A stretch of DNA of 35,166 nucleotides from Acidimicrobiales bacterium (GTDB lineage: Bacteria > Actinomycetota > Acidimicrobiia > Acidimicrobiales > MedAcidi-G1), in assembly GCA_016845305.1 (NCBI GenBank), contig JAERSW010000072.1:1-35166 (forward strand), written 5' to 3'. Both the position numbers and the translations under genes were made by a program. The notes under the pieces are model-generated. The model did no database searches and had not been told where the DNA came from. It saw nothing but the letters and a program-made list of their open reading frames with translations. The first letter of the stretch is position 1. Each line of letters begins with the position of its first letter. Positions 22,347 to 31,287 of this stretch are shown here, in pieces.

Positions 22347-24079
22347 CCGGGTGGACGACGGCACGCGCACCCTCGGGCCGCCCATCGGGCCTTCCGCCGA
22401 GCCCCCAGTCGGGCCGATGGCGGGGCCGGATCGTCGGCATCGCCGTGGCGGTCGGGCTGTCCGTGGTCGCCGGCCTGACGACGCCCGTCCCGGTCGCCGC
22501 GGCGGCGGTGGTCGACCGGGACGACGGCGACGCGGTCCACCACGAGGCGCCGGTCCCCGGCGAGCCCATCGACGGGTTCCGTCCCCCCGGTTCCGAGTGG
22601 GGGGCCGGGAACCGTGGTCACGAGTACGCCACCGGGCGCGGGGATCCGGTCGCCGCCTCGGCCCCGGGGACCGTGGTGTTCGCCGGCCACGTCGGCGGTC
22701 GACTCCACGTGACGGTGTGGCATCCCGACGGCCTCCGGACCACCTACGCCTTCCTGGCCTCGGTTTCGGTGGCCGAGGGCCAGGTGGTGGTCGGCGGGAC
22801 GGTGGTCGGGACCTCGGCGGGACGGTTCCACTTCACCGTCCGCGACGCCGAGGACCGGTACCTCGACCCACTCTCCGTGCTGGGGAGGAAGGTCCGCTGG
22901 GTCGCCGAGCTGGTGCCCCACGACGATCCCCGCGTCGAGGCGGCGGCCCGGGCGCTACGACGACTGCACGAGAAGTCGATCCTGGAACGGCTGGGGGGCT
23001 GGGCCTCGGCGGCGGGAAAGTGGGTCGGCGACCGGGCAGAGGACGTCGGGCGCTTCGCCGTCGTCGTCGCGCTCGAGGTGGCCCACCGGGTCGCGTGGGC
23101 CACCATGCGGACCATCGTCGACTCCGACGAGTGGATCCTGCTCGGCCTCCGGGTGGCTCGGGCCATGCTGGGCGCCGAGGAGTGCACGCCGGACTCGGTG
23201 CACCCGCCGCCTCCGGAGGGCGACCGGGTCGCCGTGCTGGTCGGTGGCCTCGACTCCGGCCACGCCGGCGAGGCGTTCGCCGCCCTCGACCTCGTCGGCC
23301 TGGGCGTGGCCCCGACGGACGTGGTCGCCTTCTCCTACGAGGGCGGCCGGTCGCCCGACCCGAGCCTCGGCGGGCTGCGGTGGCTCGATCCGGTCCCGGT
23401 CACCGTGCACGACGACGAGTCCACCCGTCGATCGGTCGCCGACTCGGCGGTCCGGCTGGCCGACCTCCTGGTCCGCCTGGGCGACCTCCGCCCGCTGGCC
23501 ACCCTCGAGGTCTACGGCTTCTCCCTCGGGGGGATGGTGGCGGTGACGGCCGCCGTCGACGTCCACGCCCGGCCCGACCCGCCGGCGCTGGCCATCCTGA
23601 CCTTCGCCAGCCCGCACGGGGGCCTGGCCCTGGCCGAGCTCCTCGACGCGGTCGACGCCATCCCCGGGGTCGACGCCCTGGCCCGGAAGCTGGGCCTGCC
23701 CGGTGGTCGGCCGGTGGTCGACGACCTCGCCGACGGGTTGGCCGTGGAGGTGCCCGACGGCCTCCGGGTGCTCAGCGTGGCCGCCCGGAGCGACCCGCTG
23801 GTCCCGGCCACCCGGTCCCGGCTCCTCGGAGCGACCGAGGCCATCGTCGACACCGACGGCTTCGACCACGACTCGATGGTCGGGCACTCCCAGACCCACC
23901 GGGAGGTCGAGCTGTTCCTGGCCGGCCGACCGAAGCGGTGTCGCCCGTTGCTCACCCGGGTGGCCGACGTGGTGGTCCCCGAGGCCATCGACGAGGTCCA
24001 CGGCTTCCTGGCCGGCAACCGCGATGCCGACGGCCTGCTGGACGGCGACGGCTCGAAGAAGAAGGGGAAGAAGAAGTAG
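22343..24079 (+). CDS. Fusion of a degenerate LytM (M23) domain with an alpha/beta hydrolase
   Basis: The 578-residue exported protein starts with ATG overlapping the dprA stop (ATGA). A signal segment lies at about 29-52. Residues about 60-180 follow the M23 pattern but the metal ligands are altered: [14 protein letters not shown] replaces HRGxDxAAPxGTPV, TTYAFL replaces xxYxHL and GRFHF replaces PHLHF. Only one core His is kept, so the domain is likely non-enzymatic, like EnvC or NlpD activators. After a helical linker (about 190-285), the second domain shows an alpha/beta hydrolase with nucleophile Ser394 in YGFSLGGM, Asp484 in ARSDPLVP and His509 or His515 (FDHDS, VGHSQ). It ends SKKKGKKK. 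M23 genes sit before rpsB in other actinobacteria; this fusion I do not recognise. Substrate unknown. Confidence 0.82.
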   Translation: MTGWTTARAPSGRPSGLPPSPQSGRWRGRIVGIAVAVGLSVVAGLTTPVPVAAAAVVDRDDGDAVHHEAPVPGEPIDGFRPPGSEWGAGNRGHEYATGRGDPVAASAPGTVVFAGHVGGRLHVTVWHPDGLRTTYAFLASVSVAEGQVVVGGTVVGTSAGRFHFTVRDAEDRYLDPLSVLGRKVRWVAELVPHDDPRVEAAARALRRLHEKSILERLGGWASAAGKWVGDRAEDVGRFAVVVALEVAHRVAWATMRTIVDSDEWILLGLRVARAMLGAEECTPDSVHPPPPEGDRVAVLVGGLDSGHAGEAFAALDLVGLGVAPTDVVAFSYEGGRSPDPSLGGLRWLDPVPVTVHDDESTRRSVADSAVRLADLLVRLGDLRPLATLEVYGFSLGGMVAVTAAVDVHARPDPPALAILTFASPHGGLALAELLDAVDAIPGVDALARKLGLPGGRPVVDDLADGLAVEVPDGLRVLSVAARSDPLVPATRSRLLGATEAIVDTDGFDHDSMVGHSQTHREVELFLAGRPKRCRPLLTRVADVVVPEAIDEVHGFLAGNRDADGLLDGDGSKKKGKKK

Positions 24080-24094
24080 CGAGGCGGCCGGGTT

Positions 24095-24136
24095 CGGGGG
24101 TCCCTGCGGGGTGGCGTGGCCCCGACGGGATCCCCG
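24095..24136 (+). terminator. Two-tier hairpin after the comM–dprA–LytM operon, no T-tract
   Basis: The outer 10-bp stem (24095-24104 with 24127-24136, one G-T pair) and inner CGGGG/CCCCG stem (24107-24111 with 24120-24124) are separated by a 2x2 internal loop. It ends 11 nt before the rpsB -10 element. Confidence 0.5.
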
Positions 24137-24147
24137 ATGGTCGCCGG

Positions 24148-24153
24148 TACACT
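24148..24153 (+). promoter_or_regulatory. -10 element TACACT for rpsB–tsf
   Basis: TACACT predicts a start near 24160 and a leader of about 110 nt. Confidence 0.5.
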
Positions 24154-24161
24154 CCATCCCC

Positions 24162-24234
24162 GGTCCGGCGCACCGAGTGTCGGACCAGACCGAACACCCC
24201 TTCCCACCCACGGTCGCCTCCGGGCGCGAGGAGG
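24162..24234 (+). promoter_or_regulatory. Structured leader of rpsB
   Basis: GGTCCG (24162-24167) pairs with CGGACC (24181-24186), and CCTCC (24217-24221) pairs with GGAGG (24230-24234). A gap of 20 nt follows before the AAGGAG ribosome site at 24255-24260. S2 leaders regulate rpsB–tsf in several bacteria; whether this one does is unknown. Confidence 0.35.
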
Positions 24235-24269
24235 GGGCGAGACGAACCGATGGGAAGGAGACCACGACC

Positions 24270-25232
24270 ATGGCCGTCGTGACCATGAAGCAGTTGCTCG
24301 AGGCGGGTGTCCACTTCGGACACCAGACCCGCCGCTGGGACCCGCGGATGAAGCGATTCATCCACGGTGAGCGGTCGGGGATCTACATCATCGACCTCCA
24401 GCAGACCCTCGAGCGGATCGAGTCGTCCTACACCTTCGTCCGCGACCTCGTCGCCGGCGGTGGCCGCGTGCTGTTCGTCGGCACCAAGCGCCAGGCCCAG
24501 GACGCCGTCCGTTCCTACGCCGAGAAGTGCGGCATGCCGTACGTGAACCAGCGCTGGCTGGGCGGCATGCTCACCAACTTCCAGACGATCTCCAAGCGGG
24601 TCGCCAAGATGCAGGAGTACCAGCGCATGCGGGACTCCGGCGAGTTCGAGGCCATGCCCAAGAAGGAGGCCCTCCTCCTGTCGCGCGAGCTCGAGAAGCT
24701 GGAGCGCAACCTGGGCGGCATCCAGGACATGGAGCGCCTGCCGGACGCCATCTTCGTGCTCGACACCGTCCGCGAGCACATCGCCGTGACCGAGGCCAAC
24801 AAGCTGGGCATTCCGGTGGTGGCGGTGGTCGACACCGACTGCAACCCCGACGTGATCCAGCACCTCATCCCCGGCAACGACGACGCCATCCGGTCGGGTC
24901 GCCTGCTGTGCCGGGTCGTGGCCGACGCCGTGGAGGAGGGTCGGTTCATCCTGAACTCCCGCAACGCCGGCGCCGACGACGGTCCGTCGTTGGACGCCGA
25001 GGAGAAGGCGGCCGCCCAGGCCGAGGCCCGCGACCAGGCCGCTGCCGCGGCCGCCGAGCGCGAGGCCCGCGTGGCCGCCTCCGTCGCCGCCCCGACCGAG
25101 GAGGCCCCCGCCGAGGACGCGCCTGCCGAGGCCGAGGCCCCCGCGGCGGAGGCTCCCGCCGAGGAGGCCCCCGCCGAGGAGGCTCCTGCCGAGGCCGCCG
25201 CCGAGACGACCACCGAAGAGGAGCAGGCCTGA
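24270..25232 (+). CDS. rpsB: 30S ribosomal protein S2 with long acidic tail
   Basis: S2 joins the 30S subunit late, near S1 and the head-body junction. The core (about 1-235) is typical: [60 protein letters not shown] and [13 protein letters not shown]. The C-terminal 80 or so residues are Ala/Glu/Pro repeats ([22 protein letters not shown]) ending TTTEEEQA. The S16 gene in this window has a similar tail. ATG 24270 is preceded by AAGGAG at a 9-nt spacing. tsf follows after 2 nt. Confidence 0.98.
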   Translation: MAVVTMKQLLEAGVHFGHQTRRWDPRMKRFIHGERSGIYIIDLQQTLERIESSYTFVRDLVAGGGRVLFVGTKRQAQDAVRSYAEKCGMPYVNQRWLGGMLTNFQTISKRVAKMQEYQRMRDSGEFEAMPKKEALLLSRELEKLERNLGGIQDMERLPDAIFVLDTVREHIAVTEANKLGIPVVAVVDTDCNPDVIQHLIPGNDDAIRSGRLLCRVVADAVEEGRFILNSRNAGADDGPSLDAEEKAAAQAEARDQAAAAAAEREARVAASVAAPTEEAPAEDAPAEAEAPAAEAPAEEAPAEEAPAEAAAETTTEEEQA

Positions 25233-25234
25233 CC

Positions 25235-26026
25235 ATGGCCGACATCACCGCCAAGGACGTGAAGGCCCTGCGCGACGCCACCGGCGCCGGGATGATGGAC
25301 GCGAAGAAGGCGCTCACCGAGTGCGACGGCGACTTCGAGGCCGCCTCGCAGATGCTGCGGGAGAAGGGCCTGGCCAAGGCCGCCACCCGTTCGGACCGCG
25401 ACAACGTCGAGGGGGCCATCGGCCTCGCCGTCGACGGGTCCCGGGCCGCACTGGTGCACCTCAAGTGCGAGACCGACTTCTCGGCCAAGTCCGACGGCTT
25501 CCTGGCCCTGGTCGACGACCTCACGTCGGCGGTCCTCGCCGAGGGCGAGGGCGCGGTCGAGGCCCGCTCGTCGGCCATCGACGACCTCCGGATCACCATC
25601 AAGGAGAACATCGAGGTCGGCGCGGTCACCCTCGTGGAGGCCGCCGACGGCAACGTGCTCGACACCTACCTTCACGTCCAGGACGGCCGTGGCGTGAACG
25701 GCGTCGTGGTCGAGGGCTCCGGCGTCGACCAGGAGACCCTCCACCAGGTCGCCCTCCACATCGCGTTCGCCAAGCCGACCGCCCTGACCCGCGACGAGGT
25801 CGACGCCGACCTGGTCGACAAGGAGCGGGCCGCCCTGCTCGACATCACCAAGGCCGAGGGCAAGCCCGAGCAGGCCTGGGACAAGATCGTCGAGGGCCGG
25901 CTCACCGGCTGGTTCCGCGAGACGGTCCTGCTGGAGCAGGGCCTGCACGGCGACAAGACGTCGGTGGCCGACACCCTGAACGGCGGCAGCATCGAACGGT
26001 TCACCCAGGCCTACCTGGGGGCCTGA
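25235..26026 (+). CDS. tsf: Elongation factor Ts
   Basis: EF-Ts exchanges GDP for GTP on EF-Tu. The 263-residue protein has the N-terminal UBA-like helix [26 protein letters not shown], the core strand [17 protein letters not shown] with the TDF motif that contacts EF-Tu, and the C-terminal dimerisation helices. It is translated 2 nt after rpsB, the standard arrangement. GAGGAG at 25218-25223 is the likely ribosome site. Confidence 0.98.
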   Translation: MADITAKDVKALRDATGAGMMDAKKALTECDGDFEAASQMLREKGLAKAATRSDRDNVEGAIGLAVDGSRAALVHLKCETDFSAKSDGFLALVDDLTSAVLAEGEGAVEARSSAIDDLRITIKENIEVGAVTLVEAADGNVLDTYLHVQDGRGVNGVVVEGSGVDQETLHQVALHIAFAKPTALTRDEVDADLVDKERAALLDITKAEGKPEQAWDKIVEGRLTGWFRETVLLEQGLHGDKTSVADTLNGGSIERFTQAYLGA

Positions 26027-26027
26027 G

Positions 26028-26765
26028 GTGTCCACCGGGGACCGCACGCCGGCCCGGTGGGACCGCGTCGTCCTGAAGGTCTCCGGCGAGGCGTTCGCCG
26101 GTGACGCCGGCTACGGCATCGACGGAGAGATCGTCGGGCGGATCGCCTCGGAGATCGTCGACGTCCTCGCCGAGTTCGAGGTCGACGTGGCCGTCGTGGT
26201 CGGTGGCGGCAACATCTGGCGCGGCATGTCCGGCGCCGGAGCCGGCATGGACCGGGCCCAGGCCGACTACATGGGGATGCTCGCCACCTCCATCAACGCC
26301 CTGGCCCTCCAGGACACCCTGGAGCAGATGGGCCAGCCCACCCGGGTGCAGACGGCCATCCACATGGCGCAGATCGCCGAGCCGTACATCCGGCGCCGCG
26401 CCATCCGCCACCTCCAGAAGGGTCGGGTGGTGATCTTCGCCGGCGGCACCGGGAACCCGTTCTTCACCACCGACACCGCGGCGGCCCTCCGGGCCGTCGA
26501 GATCGAGGCCGGTGCGGTGCTCAAGGGCACCCACTCGGGGACCGACGGGATCTACACCGCCGATCCGAAGGTCGACGCCGAGGCCACCCGTCTCGAGCAG
26601 GTCAGCCACCTCGACGTGATCCAGAAGGGGCTGCGGGCCATGGACGCCACGGCCATCACCCTGTGCATGGACAACGACCTGCCCATCGTCATGTTCGACC
26701 TGATGACCTCGGGTAACGTCCGTTCCATCCTCGCCGGGGAGTCGGTGGGCACGCTGGTCGCCTGA
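26028..26765 (+). CDS. pyrH: Uridylate kinase PyrH
   Basis: PyrH phosphorylates UMP to UDP with ATP and is hexameric and UTP-inhibited in bacteria. The 245-residue protein belongs to the amino-acid-kinase fold: [62 protein letters not shown] and [19 protein letters not shown] 26028 lies one base after the tsf stop, so the genes are co-transcribed with likely coupled translation. Order rpsB–tsf–pyrH–frr is conserved. Confidence 0.98.
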   Translation: MSTGDRTPARWDRVVLKVSGEAFAGDAGYGIDGEIVGRIASEIVDVLAEFEVDVAVVVGGGNIWRGMSGAGAGMDRAQADYMGMLATSINALALQDTLEQMGQPTRVQTAIHMAQIAEPYIRRRAIRHLQKGRVVIFAGGTGNPFFTTDTAAALRAVEIEAGAVLKGTHSGTDGIYTADPKVDAEATRLEQVSHLDVIQKGLRAMDATAITLCMDNDLPIVMFDLMTSGNVRSILAGESVGTLVA

Positions 26766-26772
26766 CCGCCCG

Positions 26773-26787
26773 CTCCCCACCGGGGAG
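26773..26787 (+). terminator. Hairpin between pyrH and frr
   Basis: CTCCCC (26773-26778) and GGGGAG (26782-26787) pair perfectly around an ACC loop, 7 nt after the pyrH stop. No T-run and no clear -10 follow, so it may only reduce read-through or protect RNA. Confidence 0.3.
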
Positions 26788-26851
26788 AGCACGGAGTCGG
26801 CCCCGATCGCCTCCGGGCGACGAGAGGACCGGACGACGGCAGGGGGCCGTG

Positions 26852-27415
26852 ATGAGCGACGAGATGATCCAGATGGTGCTGGACGAGGCCGACGTCGCCA
26901 TGACGGATGCCGTCACCCACGCCAAGCGGGAGTTCTCCACCGTCCGGACCGGCCGGGCATCCTCGTCGCTCGTCGAGAAGATCACCGTCGAGGCCTACGG
27001 CGTCGAGATGCGGATGCAGGAGTTGGCCAGCTTCTCCATCCCCGAGCCCCGGCAACTGCTCGTCACCCCGCACGACCCGGCCAACGTGCCGGCCGTCGAG
27101 AAGGCCATCGTCCAGGCCGACCTGGGCCTCACCCCCGGCAACGACGGGCGCAGCGTGCGGCTCTCCTTCCCGGAGCTGACCGAGGAACGCCGCCGCGATC
27201 TGGTACGCATGGTGAACGGCATGGCCGAGGATGGGAAGAACCGGATGCGCGGACTGCGCCGCAACGCCCGCAAGGACCTGGACGACCTGGAGGGTTCGGT
27301 GTCCGAGGACGACCTCAAGTGGGCCAGCAGCCGGCTCGACGACATGATCCACGGCCACGAGGCGGAGATCGACACCGCCCGCCAGGCCAAGGAAGACGAA
27401 CTGCTCGAGGTCTGA
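26852..27415 (+). CDS. frr: Ribosome recycling factor
   Basis: RRF splits post-termination ribosomes with EF-G. The 187-residue protein has the tRNA-like helical bundle signatures FSTVRTGRASSSLVEKITVEAYG, SFSIPEPRQLLVTPHDP, AIVQADLGLTPGNDG and the C-terminal RRDLVRMVNGMAEDGKNRMRGLRRNARKDL helix. ATG 26852 is preferred over GTG 26849 because AGGGGG (26841-26846) is then 5 nt away. Confidence 0.98.
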   Translation: MSDEMIQMVLDEADVAMTDAVTHAKREFSTVRTGRASSSLVEKITVEAYGVEMRMQELASFSIPEPRQLLVTPHDPANVPAVEKAIVQADLGLTPGNDGRSVRLSFPELTEERRRDLVRMVNGMAEDGKNRMRGLRRNARKDLDDLEGSVSEDDLKWASSRLDDMIHGHEAEIDTARQAKEDELLEV

Positions 27416-27420
27416 ACCGG

Positions 27421-27448
27421 CGGACCGAGGGGTCCGACGGACGGACCC
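27421..27448 (+). promoter_or_regulatory. Alternative hairpins before cdsA
   Basis: The central GGGTCCG (27430-27436) can pair with upstream CGGACC (27421-27426) or downstream CGGACCC (27442-27448). The downstream stem abuts the GGGAGGGGG ribosome site (27450-27458). It may tune cdsA translation relative to frr. Confidence 0.35.
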
Positions 27449-27463
27449 GGGAGGGGGACCAGC

Positions 27464-28771
27464 GTGAACGACCAGCAGGACGGACCCCGGCAGGGGGACT
27501 TCGACGAGATCCGGATCCTCGGCCTTGACGGACCGGAGGAGGCGGCGGAGCCCGGACGGTCGGTCTTCGGCGCGGAACCCTCCTCCGCCGAGTTGCCGCA
27601 CTGGTCCGAGCCTCCGGTCGACGTGAGCGGGGGGACCGACGGCGGGGACGATCCCTGGTCGGGCCTCGACGACGGTCCCCGGTGGTCCGACGACGTCCCC
27701 GAGGACCACGAGTCCCAGCAGCCGGTCGGCGACGAGGACGCGGCGGCCGTGTTCTTCGACGACGGCCCACTGGGCTCCCCATTGGGCTCGTCGTCGGTGG
27801 AGTTCGACCCGTCCCTGCTGCCCCCGGACGAGCCGCTGCCCGATCCGCCCGCCGGGGCATCCACCGGTGAGACGGCCGCCGTGGCCGACGAGCCGGTCGC
27901 ACCGGCGCCTCCGGGACCGGGGACGCCGGGCTCCGGTCGGTCCGCCGGTGGTGGCCGGGACATGCCCATGGCCATCGTCACCGGCGTGGGCATGGGTGCC
28001 CTGGCGCTGGTGGCCTTCAAGATCGGCTCCGACGCCACCCTGGCCCTGACCACCATCCTCCTGGTGGTCGCCGCGGCCGAGTTCTTCCTCGCCCTGCGCC
28101 GGTCCGGCTACCAGCCGGCATCGCTGCTCGGCGTCACCGCGGTGGCCGCCCTGAACCTGGCCGCCTACTGGCGCTTCGAGGCGGCCGTGCCCCTGGTGCT
28201 CGGCCTGACCGTGCTGTTCACCATGCTCTGGTACCTGACCGGCGTGGACCGGCAGGCGCCGCTGCTGAACCTCTCGGTCACCCTGCTGGGCGTCCTGTAC
28301 GTCGGGTTCCTCGGCTCGTTCGCGGGCCTCATGCTGACCGACCCCAACGGCATCGGGATGCTGCTGGCCGCCGTGCTGTGCACCGTCGCCTACGACACCG
28401 GTGGCCTGGTGGTGGGCCGGATGGCGGGTCGGAGTCCGCTGTCGGCGGTCAGCCCGAACAAGACCATGGAGGGCCTGGTCGGCGGCATGGCCGTGTGCTT
28501 CGCCATGGCCGTCCTGGTCGTGGCCCGGATCACCCCGTTCGGGCAGGACCCCGGCGACCTGTCGTCGGCCTTCGTACTGGGGGTCGTGGCCGCCCTGGCC
28601 GCCCCGCTGGGCGACCTGTGCGAGTCGATGATCAAGCGCGACCTCGGCATCAAGGACATGGGCAGCATCCTCCCCGGTCACGGGGGCCTGATGGACCGTT
28701 TCGACGCCCTGCTGTTCGTCCTGCCGGCCACCTACTACGCGGCCCGGTTGATGGACCTCTTCGCCGTCTGA
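27464..28771 (+). CDS. cdsA: Phosphatidate cytidylyltransferase with disordered N-terminus
   Basis: CdsA makes CDP-diacylglycerol from CTP and phosphatidic acid, the branch point of phospholipid synthesis. The 435-residue protein has about 165 N-terminal residues that are acidic, Pro/Gly/Ser-rich and likely disordered. Several membrane helices begin at about residue 167. The family signature is at the C-terminus: CESMIKRDLGIKDMGSILPG followed by HGGLMDRFDAL, including the metal- and substrate-binding KD and D-R-x-D motifs. An upstream SPNKTMEGLVGG is also typical. E. coli CdsA is about 285 residues and lacks the N-terminal extension. uppS, commonly upstream, is absent. Confidence 0.96.
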   Translation: MNDQQDGPRQGDFDEIRILGLDGPEEAAEPGRSVFGAEPSSAELPHWSEPPVDVSGGTDGGDDPWSGLDDGPRWSDDVPEDHESQQPVGDEDAAAVFFDDGPLGSPLGSSSVEFDPSLLPPDEPLPDPPAGASTGETAAVADEPVAPAPPGPGTPGSGRSAGGGRDMPMAIVTGVGMGALALVAFKIGSDATLALTTILLVVAAAEFFLALRRSGYQPASLLGVTAVAALNLAAYWRFEAAVPLVLGLTVLFTMLWYLTGVDRQAPLLNLSVTLLGVLYVGFLGSFAGLMLTDPNGIGMLLAAVLCTVAYDTGGLVVGRMAGRSPLSAVSPNKTMEGLVGGMAVCFAMAVLVVARITPFGQDPGDLSSAFVLGVVAALAAPLGDLCESMIKRDLGIKDMGSILPGHGGLMDRFDALLFVLPATYYAARLMDLFAV

Positions 28772-28793
28772 GCCCCGGCGGGCATCCCGGCAC

Positions 28794-29951
28794 ATGACCG
28801 CGACCTCGGTGGCCGTCCTCGGTTCGACCGGGTCGATCGGGACCCAGACCCTGGACGTGGTGGCGGCCCGTCCCGGCGACTTCGACGTGGTGGCCCTCGG
28901 GGCGTCCCGGTCGGTTGACCTCCTCGCCGAGCAGGCACGGGCCTTCCGACCGGACGTGGTGGCCATCGCCGATGGGTCGCTGGCCGGCGAGCTGGCCGCG
29001 GGCGTGCCTGCCGGGACGGAGGTGCTGGCCGGCCCCGGATCAATGGCCGAGGCCGCCGTCGCCGCCGAGGTGGCCATCAACGGCGTGGTGGGCTTCGCCG
29101 GCCTGCCGGTCACCCTGGCCGTGCTGGCCGCGGGGCGGCGCCTGGGCCTCGCCAACAAGGAGTCGCTGATCGCCGCTGGCCCCGTCGTCCAGCGGGTCCG
29201 GGCCACGCCCGGCGCCGAGCTGCTGCCGGTGGACAGCGAGCACTGCGCCATCCACCAGTGCCTGCGGGCCAACGACGTCGCCGAGCGGGTCGACCGGCTG
29301 GTCCTCACCGCGTCCGGCGGCCCGTTCCGGGGTCGCAGTCGGGAGGACCTGGCCGGCGTCACCGTGGACGAGGCCCTGGCCCATCCGACCTGGTCGATGG
29401 GTCCGAAGATCACCGTCGACTCGTCCACCCTCATGAACAAGGGCCTGGAGGTCATCGAGGCCCACGAGCTGTTCGGGATCGGGTACGACCGGATCGACGT
29501 GGTGGTCCACCCGCAGTCCATCGTGCATTCGATGGTCACGTTCAGCGACGGCGCCACCATCGCCCAGCTGTCCGAACCCGACATGCGCCTGTGCATGGGC
29601 TACGCGCTCCGGTGGCCGGACCGCCTCGACGTTCCCTACGGGGCCATCGACTGGACCCGCCCCTCCCGCCTGGACTTCGAGCGGCCCGACCGCGCTGCCT
29701 TCCCCTGCCTGGACCTGGCCTTCGCCGCCGGGCGGGCCGGCGAGACGGCCCCGGCGTGGCTGAACGCCGCCAACGAGGTGGCGGTGGCGGCCTTCCTCGA
29801 CGGTGCCCTGACCTGGACCGGGATCGCCGAGGTGCTGGCCGACGCGCTCGAGGCCTGGCCGGGCGACCCGGCCTCCGACGTCGAGGCGGTCCTCGACGTG
29901 GATCGTCGTGCCCGCGCGGTGGCGACGGACCTCGTCTCGGCCCGGGGCTGA
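28794..29951 (+). CDS. dxr: 1-deoxy-D-xylulose 5-phosphate reductoisomerase
   Basis: Dxr converts DXP to MEP with NADPH, the first committed step of the MEP isoprenoid pathway. The 385-residue protein has the nucleotide loop GSTGSIG (10-16), the LANKESLIAAG motif, the metal-binding PVDSEHCAIHQ and the substrate loop WSMGPKITVDSSTLMNKGLE, and the C-terminal helical domain WLNAANEVAVAAFL. It starts 22 nt after cdsA with no obvious ribosome site. ispG, a later enzyme of the same pathway, is two genes downstream. Confidence 0.98.
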   Translation: MTATSVAVLGSTGSIGTQTLDVVAARPGDFDVVALGASRSVDLLAEQARAFRPDVVAIADGSLAGELAAGVPAGTEVLAGPGSMAEAAVAAEVAINGVVGFAGLPVTLAVLAAGRRLGLANKESLIAAGPVVQRVRATPGAELLPVDSEHCAIHQCLRANDVAERVDRLVLTASGGPFRGRSREDLAGVTVDEALAHPTWSMGPKITVDSSTLMNKGLEVIEAHELFGIGYDRIDVVVHPQSIVHSMVTFSDGATIAQLSEPDMRLCMGYALRWPDRLDVPYGAIDWTRPSRLDFERPDRAAFPCLDLAFAAGRAGETAPAWLNAANEVAVAAFLDGALTWTGIAEVLADALEAWPGDPASDVEAVLDVDRRARAVATDLVSARG

Positions 29952-29955
29952 CGAC

Positions 29956-31245
29956 GTGCGTCGGGACGGTCCCGTCGACCATCGGATCCGGCTGGCGCTG
30001 CTCGTCGGCGCCGTCGTCTCGTTCGGCCTGGTCGGTGGCGCCTCGGGCCTCGTCGTCGTGGCGTCGTTCGTCGTCATGCTGGTCCTCCACGAGCTCGGCC
30101 ACTACCTCGTGGCCCGCTGGTCGGGCATGCAGGTCACCGAGTTCTTCATCGGGTTCGGGCCGCGGCTGTGGTCGGTGCGGCGCGGCGAGACCACCTTCGG
30201 GGTGAAGGCGGTGCCGGCCGGCGCCTACGTCCGCATCACCGGCATGACCAGCCTCGACGTGGTCGACCCGGCCGACGAGCACCGGACCTACCGGGCCCAG
30301 ACGTACCCGCGCCGCCTGGCCGTGGCGCTGGCCGGGTCGGCCACCCACTTCGCCGTGGCCCTGGTGCTCCTGGTCGGGTTGTACGGGATGGTCGGCACCC
30401 CGGACCCGGACCGCTGGCACGTGGGCGACGTGGTGGCCGGGACCACCGCCGACGACCTCGGGGTCCGGACCGGCGACCGGATCGTCGCCGTGGACGGCCA
30501 CGAGGTCGACGACTTCGCCGAGTTCGGGGTGGTGGTCCGCTCGCTGCCGGGACGGACGGTGGACGTGGTCGTCGAACGCGAGGGCGACCGGCGCACCCTG
30601 TCGGCCACCATCGGCAGGCGCGTCGCCGCCGACGGGACGGCCAGCGGCTTCTTCGGGGTGGGCTACGAACGTCCGCTGGTCACCGTCGGGCCGGTGCGGG
30701 CCGTCGGCGACGCCCTGCACCGCTTCGTCGACCTGACGGTCCTGTCGGTCGACGGCCTGACCTCCTTCTTCACCCCGGACGGGCTCGCCTCGTTCTTCTC
30801 CGGGGCCCTCCCCGGATCGGACCCCTCGGCCGGGCCCGCGGGAGGAGCCGAGGCAGGGACGGCGGGTGGGGTCGCCTCCGGGACGGCGCCCGCCGCGGCC
30901 CCGGCCGGCGCCCATGTGGACGACGAGGCCGAACGCCTCCTGTCCATCTACGGGGCGGCCCGGCTGGGGAGCGCCATGTTCGACGACGGCTGGGCCACCT
31001 ACCTGTGGTTCCTGGTGCTGGTCAACGTGTTCATCGGGGTGTTCAACCTGGTGCCGTTGCTGCCGCTGGACGGCGGCCACGTGGCCATCGCCACCTACGA
31101 GCGGCTGCGGTCGTTCGGCGGACGCCGCCACGTGGCCGACGCGGCGAAGCTGGTGCCGGTGACCTGGGCGGTGGTGTCGCTGCTGGTCCTGGTGGCCGCC
31201 GTCGCCCTGTACCGCGACATCGTCGACCTGCCCGACTTCGGCTGA
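29956..31245 (+). CDS. rseP: Site-2 intramembrane metalloprotease (RseP/Rip1 type)
   Basis: S2P proteases cut anti-sigma factors or signal peptides inside the membrane. The 429-residue protein has zinc ligands in HELGH (His45, His49) within the first hydrophobic region, a PDZ domain (about 155-235; GDVVAGTTADDLGVRTGDRIVAVDG), and the third ligand in LPLDGGH (Asp372) near the C-terminal membrane helices. An Ala/Gly/Pro-rich linker of about 35 residues (about 290-325) sits between the PDZ region and the last helices. GTG 29956 lies 4 nt after the dxr stop. The dxr–rseP–ispG order is the usual actinobacterial one. Its substrates cannot be read here. Confidence 0.95.
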   Translation: MRRDGPVDHRIRLALLVGAVVSFGLVGGASGLVVVASFVVMLVLHELGHYLVARWSGMQVTEFFIGFGPRLWSVRRGETTFGVKAVPAGAYVRITGMTSLDVVDPADEHRTYRAQTYPRRLAVALAGSATHFAVALVLLVGLYGMVGTPDPDRWHVGDVVAGTTADDLGVRTGDRIVAVDGHEVDDFAEFGVVVRSLPGRTVDVVVEREGDRRTLSATIGRRVAADGTASGFFGVGYERPLVTVGPVRAVGDALHRFVDLTVLSVDGLTSFFTPDGLASFFSGALPGSDPSAGPAGGAEAGTAGGVASGTAPAAAPAGAHVDDEAERLLSIYGAARLGSAMFDDGWATYLWFLVLVNVFIGVFNLVPLLPLDGGHVAIATYERLRSFGGRRHVADAAKLVPVTWAVVSLLVLVAAVALYRDIVDLPDFG

Positions 31246-31274
31246 CCGGCCGGGCCCCGGTGGTGGGGCGCCGG

Positions 31275-31280
31275 TAGCCT
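31275..31280 (+). promoter_or_regulatory. -10 element TAGCCT, leaderless type, for ispG
   Basis: TAGCCT ends 7 nt before GTG 31288, so ispG may be expressed from its own leaderless transcript as well as from read-through. Confidence 0.5.
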
Positions 31281-31287
31281 CCGACCC

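Noticed and set aside
24213-26819. 13-bp identity TCGCCTCCGGGCG at 24213-24225 and 26807-26819
   Set aside because: Several such matches are expected by chance in 35 kb of GC-rich DNA.
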